From Leptospira ilyithenensis (GTDB lineage Bacteria; Spirochaetota; Leptospiria; Leptospirales; Leptospiraceae): a DNA stretch of 64,000 nt. This document shows positions 61,970 to 64,000 of the stretch, piece after piece. Every line of letters starts with the position of its first letter. Positions within the stretch are counted from its first letter, which is position 1. Where the stretch lies: positions 1 to 64,000 of the forward strand of contig NZ_RQHV01000029.1 in assembly GCF_004771005.1 (NCBI RefSeq). Reading direction: 5' to 3'. The notes beneath the pieces were generated by a model, which was given only the letters and a program-made list of their open reading frames with translations, searched no databases and had not been told where the DNA came from. Made by a program: the position numbers and the translations under genes.

Positions 61970-63475
61970 ATGAAATCAGAAAATTCGAATTTACTTAACT
62001 ACTTTATCACAAAAAAATCCATCTTTAAAATATTTCTATTTTTCGGTTTGTATTTACTCGTTTCCTATTGCAGCTCCTCCCCCATACAAATGATCCAATT
62101 AAAACAAAATACGATCCGAGTGGATTGGGAGAAAAGAAATGAAGAGGCGGTTAAAATTTTACAGGACTTGATTCGTATTCCTACTGATAGAAAAAATGAA
62201 ATAGAAGTCATCAAATACCTGCAAGCTTATCTTGCAAAAGAAGGAATCCCTTCCGAAATTTATTTTCCAAAATCAAAACCGGATCATGCAAACCTGGTCG
62301 CAGTGCTCGAACCGGAAAAATCCCAGATACTCGAAAAAGGTCTGATTTTGGCAAATCATATAGATGTAGTAGAAGCCGATGAAAAGGAATGGAAGATTCC
62401 GCCTTACTCCGGTTTAATTAAGGATGGCAGGATCTGGGGAAGAGGAGCCATTGATATGAAAGGAATGGCGGTGATGCAGCTTATGGCATTTTTGGAATTG
62501 AAAAGATCCAAAGTTCCCCTCACTCAGAAAGTCATGTATCTCGCGTTATCCGACGAAGAATCAGGTTCCAAATTTGGTGCAAGGTTTATGATAGCAGAAC
62601 ACAAAAAACTATTTCAGGATTACGGCTATCTGATCAGCGAAGGAGGAGTAGCAGTCAAAAATGCGATCGTTCCCGATGTGACTATCTTCAATATTCAGTA
62701 TGCGGAAAAAGGAAATCTCTGGCTCAAACTCAAAGCAAAAGGAAAAAGCGGACACGGCAGCACTCCTCCTCCCGAGTATGCTTCCTTGAACTTGATCAAT
62801 TTTTATAAAGAGATATTGGCCTTTGACACAAGCATCAAAATCACGGAAGAGACAAAAGGATTTTTCTATCAACTGGGAGTCATCAGCAAATTTCCGAATT
62901 CATATTTTTTGAAGAATGCCGGCAATCCTTTATTCAAACCTTTTTTAGCCGGTCCCATCCGAAAGAACAAACACCTAACAGCTATGACAACGAATACAAA
63001 ATCCATCACGGGTCTTTTTACCGGCGAAGAAGAAACTGGTTATAATGTTTTGAACGGAGAAGTATTCGGCAAGCTGGATGTAAGAGTATTGCCGGGAGTA
63101 AATACGAAAGATTATATTGAAAAGATCCGATCCATTGCCAAAAACTATTCGGTGGAAGTGGAAGTGTATGACGAGCTAAGCGCAGACTCTTCTCCTATTT
63201 CCTCTCCCCTTTTCCAAATCCTTGCCAATGTGGCCGTGTCCAAGGTGGAAAAAAGCATAGCAGCGCCCTTCATGTCTCCTGGCAAAACGGACAACGCCAG
63301 CTTTCGTCGGATAGGAATCGATTGTTACGGTCTGATTCCGGCCATTCTGGAGCCGGAAGACCTGGACACAATGCACGGAAAAGATGAAAATCTGAAAATT
63401 GAAAACCTGAAACTAGGAAGCAGCATTCTCTTTGAAACGATCACACAATGGGGAGATATCCGCACATCCAAGTAG
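61970..63475 (+). CDS. M20-family peptidase/carboxypeptidase lipoprotein
   Basis: 501 residues from ATG 61970. An open frame upstream overlaps the SDR and is not coding. Lipobox LVSYC follows one hydrophobic segment. Catalytic motifs of M20: NHIDVVEAD (GHxDVV with Asn for Gly), GRGAIDMKG, DEESGSK, and the zinc His near the C-terminus in DTMHGKDE. The dimerisation domain has KGKSGHGSTPPPEYASLN. It is a zinc dipeptidase or acylase likely bound to the membrane, perhaps feeding the amino-acid permease upstream. Confidence 0.88.
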   Translation: MKSENSNLLNYFITKKSIFKIFLFFGLYLLVSYCSSSPIQMIQLKQNTIRVDWEKRNEEAVKILQDLIRIPTDRKNEIEVIKYLQAYLAKEGIPSEIYFPKSKPDHANLVAVLEPEKSQILEKGLILANHIDVVEADEKEWKIPPYSGLIKDGRIWGRGAIDMKGMAVMQLMAFLELKRSKVPLTQKVMYLALSDEESGSKFGARFMIAEHKKLFQDYGYLISEGGVAVKNAIVPDVTIFNIQYAEKGNLWLKLKAKGKSGHGSTPPPEYASLNLINFYKEILAFDTSIKITEETKGFFYQLGVISKFPNSYFLKNAGNPLFKPFLAGPIRKNKHLTAMTTNTKSITGLFTGEEETGYNVLNGEVFGKLDVRVLPGVNTKDYIEKIRSIAKNYSVEVEVYDELSADSSPISSPLFQILANVAVSKVEKSIAAPFMSPGKTDNASFRRIGIDCYGLIPAILEPEDLDTMHGKDENLKIENLKLGSSILFETITQWGDIRTSK

Positions 63476-63480
63476 TCTTC

Positions 63481-64000
63481 TTATTTCAAATTTTCCCACC
63501 AAGGTTCGGAATGAAACGGCAATCCTATTTCTACCACCTGACCGGGCTTTGGTGTAACTAAATTCGCCTTTGATTCGTTTGCTGCCTTTAAAGTGCGTAT
63601 GATCGGTTCTTTCCATTCGTGGATAGCCAGATTGAATGTTCCCCAATGCACAGGCAACATCGTTTTGCCATTTACATCCGAGTTTGCCCTGACTGCGTCT
63701 TCCGGATTCATATGAATTCCGTCCCAAGACCAGTCGTATGCACCTATCTTAATTGCTGTTAGGTTAAATGGTCCCAATCGTTTTCCAATTTCCGAAAAAT
63801 GGGGGGAGTATCCGGTGTCTCCGCTTACAAATACTTTGTTCTTTGGACCGATTAAACTCCAAGAAGACCAAAGCGTTGATTTCCGATTGAAAAGTCCCCT
63901 TCCCGAATAATGAACCGCTGGAGTACAAACAAATTCCACTTCACCGACTTTTCCTTTTTCCCACCAATCCAATTCTACAATTTGGGATTCATCCACTCCC
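63481..64000 (-). CDS. MBL-fold metallo-hydrolase (partial, 5' end beyond window)
   Basis: The C-terminal part (more than 170 residues) of a metallo-beta-lactamase-fold hydrolase of the UlaG/NAPE-PLD-like group. Metal residues are in TPAVHYSGRG, VSGDTGYSP and LPVHWGTF. The frame stays open to the window edge, so the HxHxDH motif and start lie outside. It converges with the M20 peptidase gene with a 5-base gap. Substrate unknown. N-acyl phosphatidylethanolamine hydrolysis is possible by family. Confidence 0.87.
   Translation of the reverse strand, partial: GVDESQIVELDWWEKGKVGEVEFVCTPAVHYSGRGLFNRKSTLWSSWSLIGPKNKVFVSGDTGYSPHFSEIGKRLGPFNLTAIKIGAYDWSWDGIHMNPEDAVRANSDVNGKTMLPVHWGTFNLAIHEWKEPIIRTLKAANESKANLVTPKPGQVVEIGLPFHSEPWWENLK

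Noticed and set aside
1..64000. CRISPR arrays, tRNA/rRNA genes, transposases, prophage genes
   Set aside because: No regularly spaced direct repeats, no tRNA-like T-arm sequences, and no transposase or phage proteins were recognised on either strand.

Overview
The window looks like chromosome of a spirochaete of the genus Leptospira, most likely from the saprophytic (L. biflexa-like) group. This is inferred from moderate-to-low G+C, many spirochaete-style lipoprotein signals (short tails ending FSC, VSTSC, FVRC and similar), several 7TM-DISM sensors, a class III cyclase beside a FecR protein, DUF2225, CreBCD, and frequent TTG/GTG starts. No rRNA, tRNA, transposase, integrase or CRISPR array was recognised.

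1-16.5 kb is a heavy-metal export region. A divalent-cation-type RND pump (191-3298) and its TolC partner (3264-4580) sit behind a small Cys-rich exported protein. Divergent from them are DUF3703, DUF3147 and an MFS transporter fused to a SAM methyltransferase. A second, Cu/Ag-type operon reads leftward from about 16.4 kb: thioredoxin-fold protein, Cys-rich exported protein, CusC, DUF3347, CusB with a metal-binding N-terminus, CusA, then a GT39 glycosyltransferase. Its start carries a dyad that closely resembles ZntR/PbrR-type MerR promoters.

16.8-19.6 kb holds an ArsR - SRPBCC - VOC/PhnB operon followed by two broken genes: an AlkD-like protein (frameshift) and an AraC regulator (stop plus frameshift). 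19.6-23.2 kb is creBCD, in which creC appears frameshifted at a T9 run next to its ATGA-coupled start.

23.3-32.7 kb is one rightward operon: a 1356-residue repeat/LamG lipoprotein, a Cache-HAMP class III cyclase, a FecR protein with fibronectin-like repeats, and a DUF5683-like membrane protein. It is the best candidate here for an undescribed surface-to-cAMP system.

32.7-45.6 kb is mostly housekeeping or ordinary: a Dph6-like ATP pyrophosphatase, a DISM-SpoIIE phosphatase, a small membrane protein divergent from a MarR regulator, DUF2225, RuvA, a flavodoxin-like quinone reductase, a siderophore-interacting protein, a TPR protein with a degenerate Mrr-like domain, a tightly overlapping FtsX-like/ABC/ROK/HIT operon, an LPG-synthase-like membrane protein and a VOC protein.

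45.7-50.1 kb is accessory and partly decayed. It contains a crotonase/CMD pair behind two TetR-type operators, a broken membrane ORF, a second PhnB-like gene, an orphan lipoprotein, a DUF1697 gene with an internal deletion, RidA, and a lipoprotein with an in-frame stop. 50.1-64 kb carries a zinc alcohol dehydrogenase with an export-like N-terminus, an AraC regulator, a seven-repeat propeller lipoprotein, an OXA-type class D beta-lactamase, a 96-nt fully pairable intergenic element, a divergent response regulator/DISM kinase pair whose start codons overlap, a lipoprotein, DoxX, a permease-CMD-SDR-M20 peptidase operon, and an MBL hydrolase cut by the window edge.
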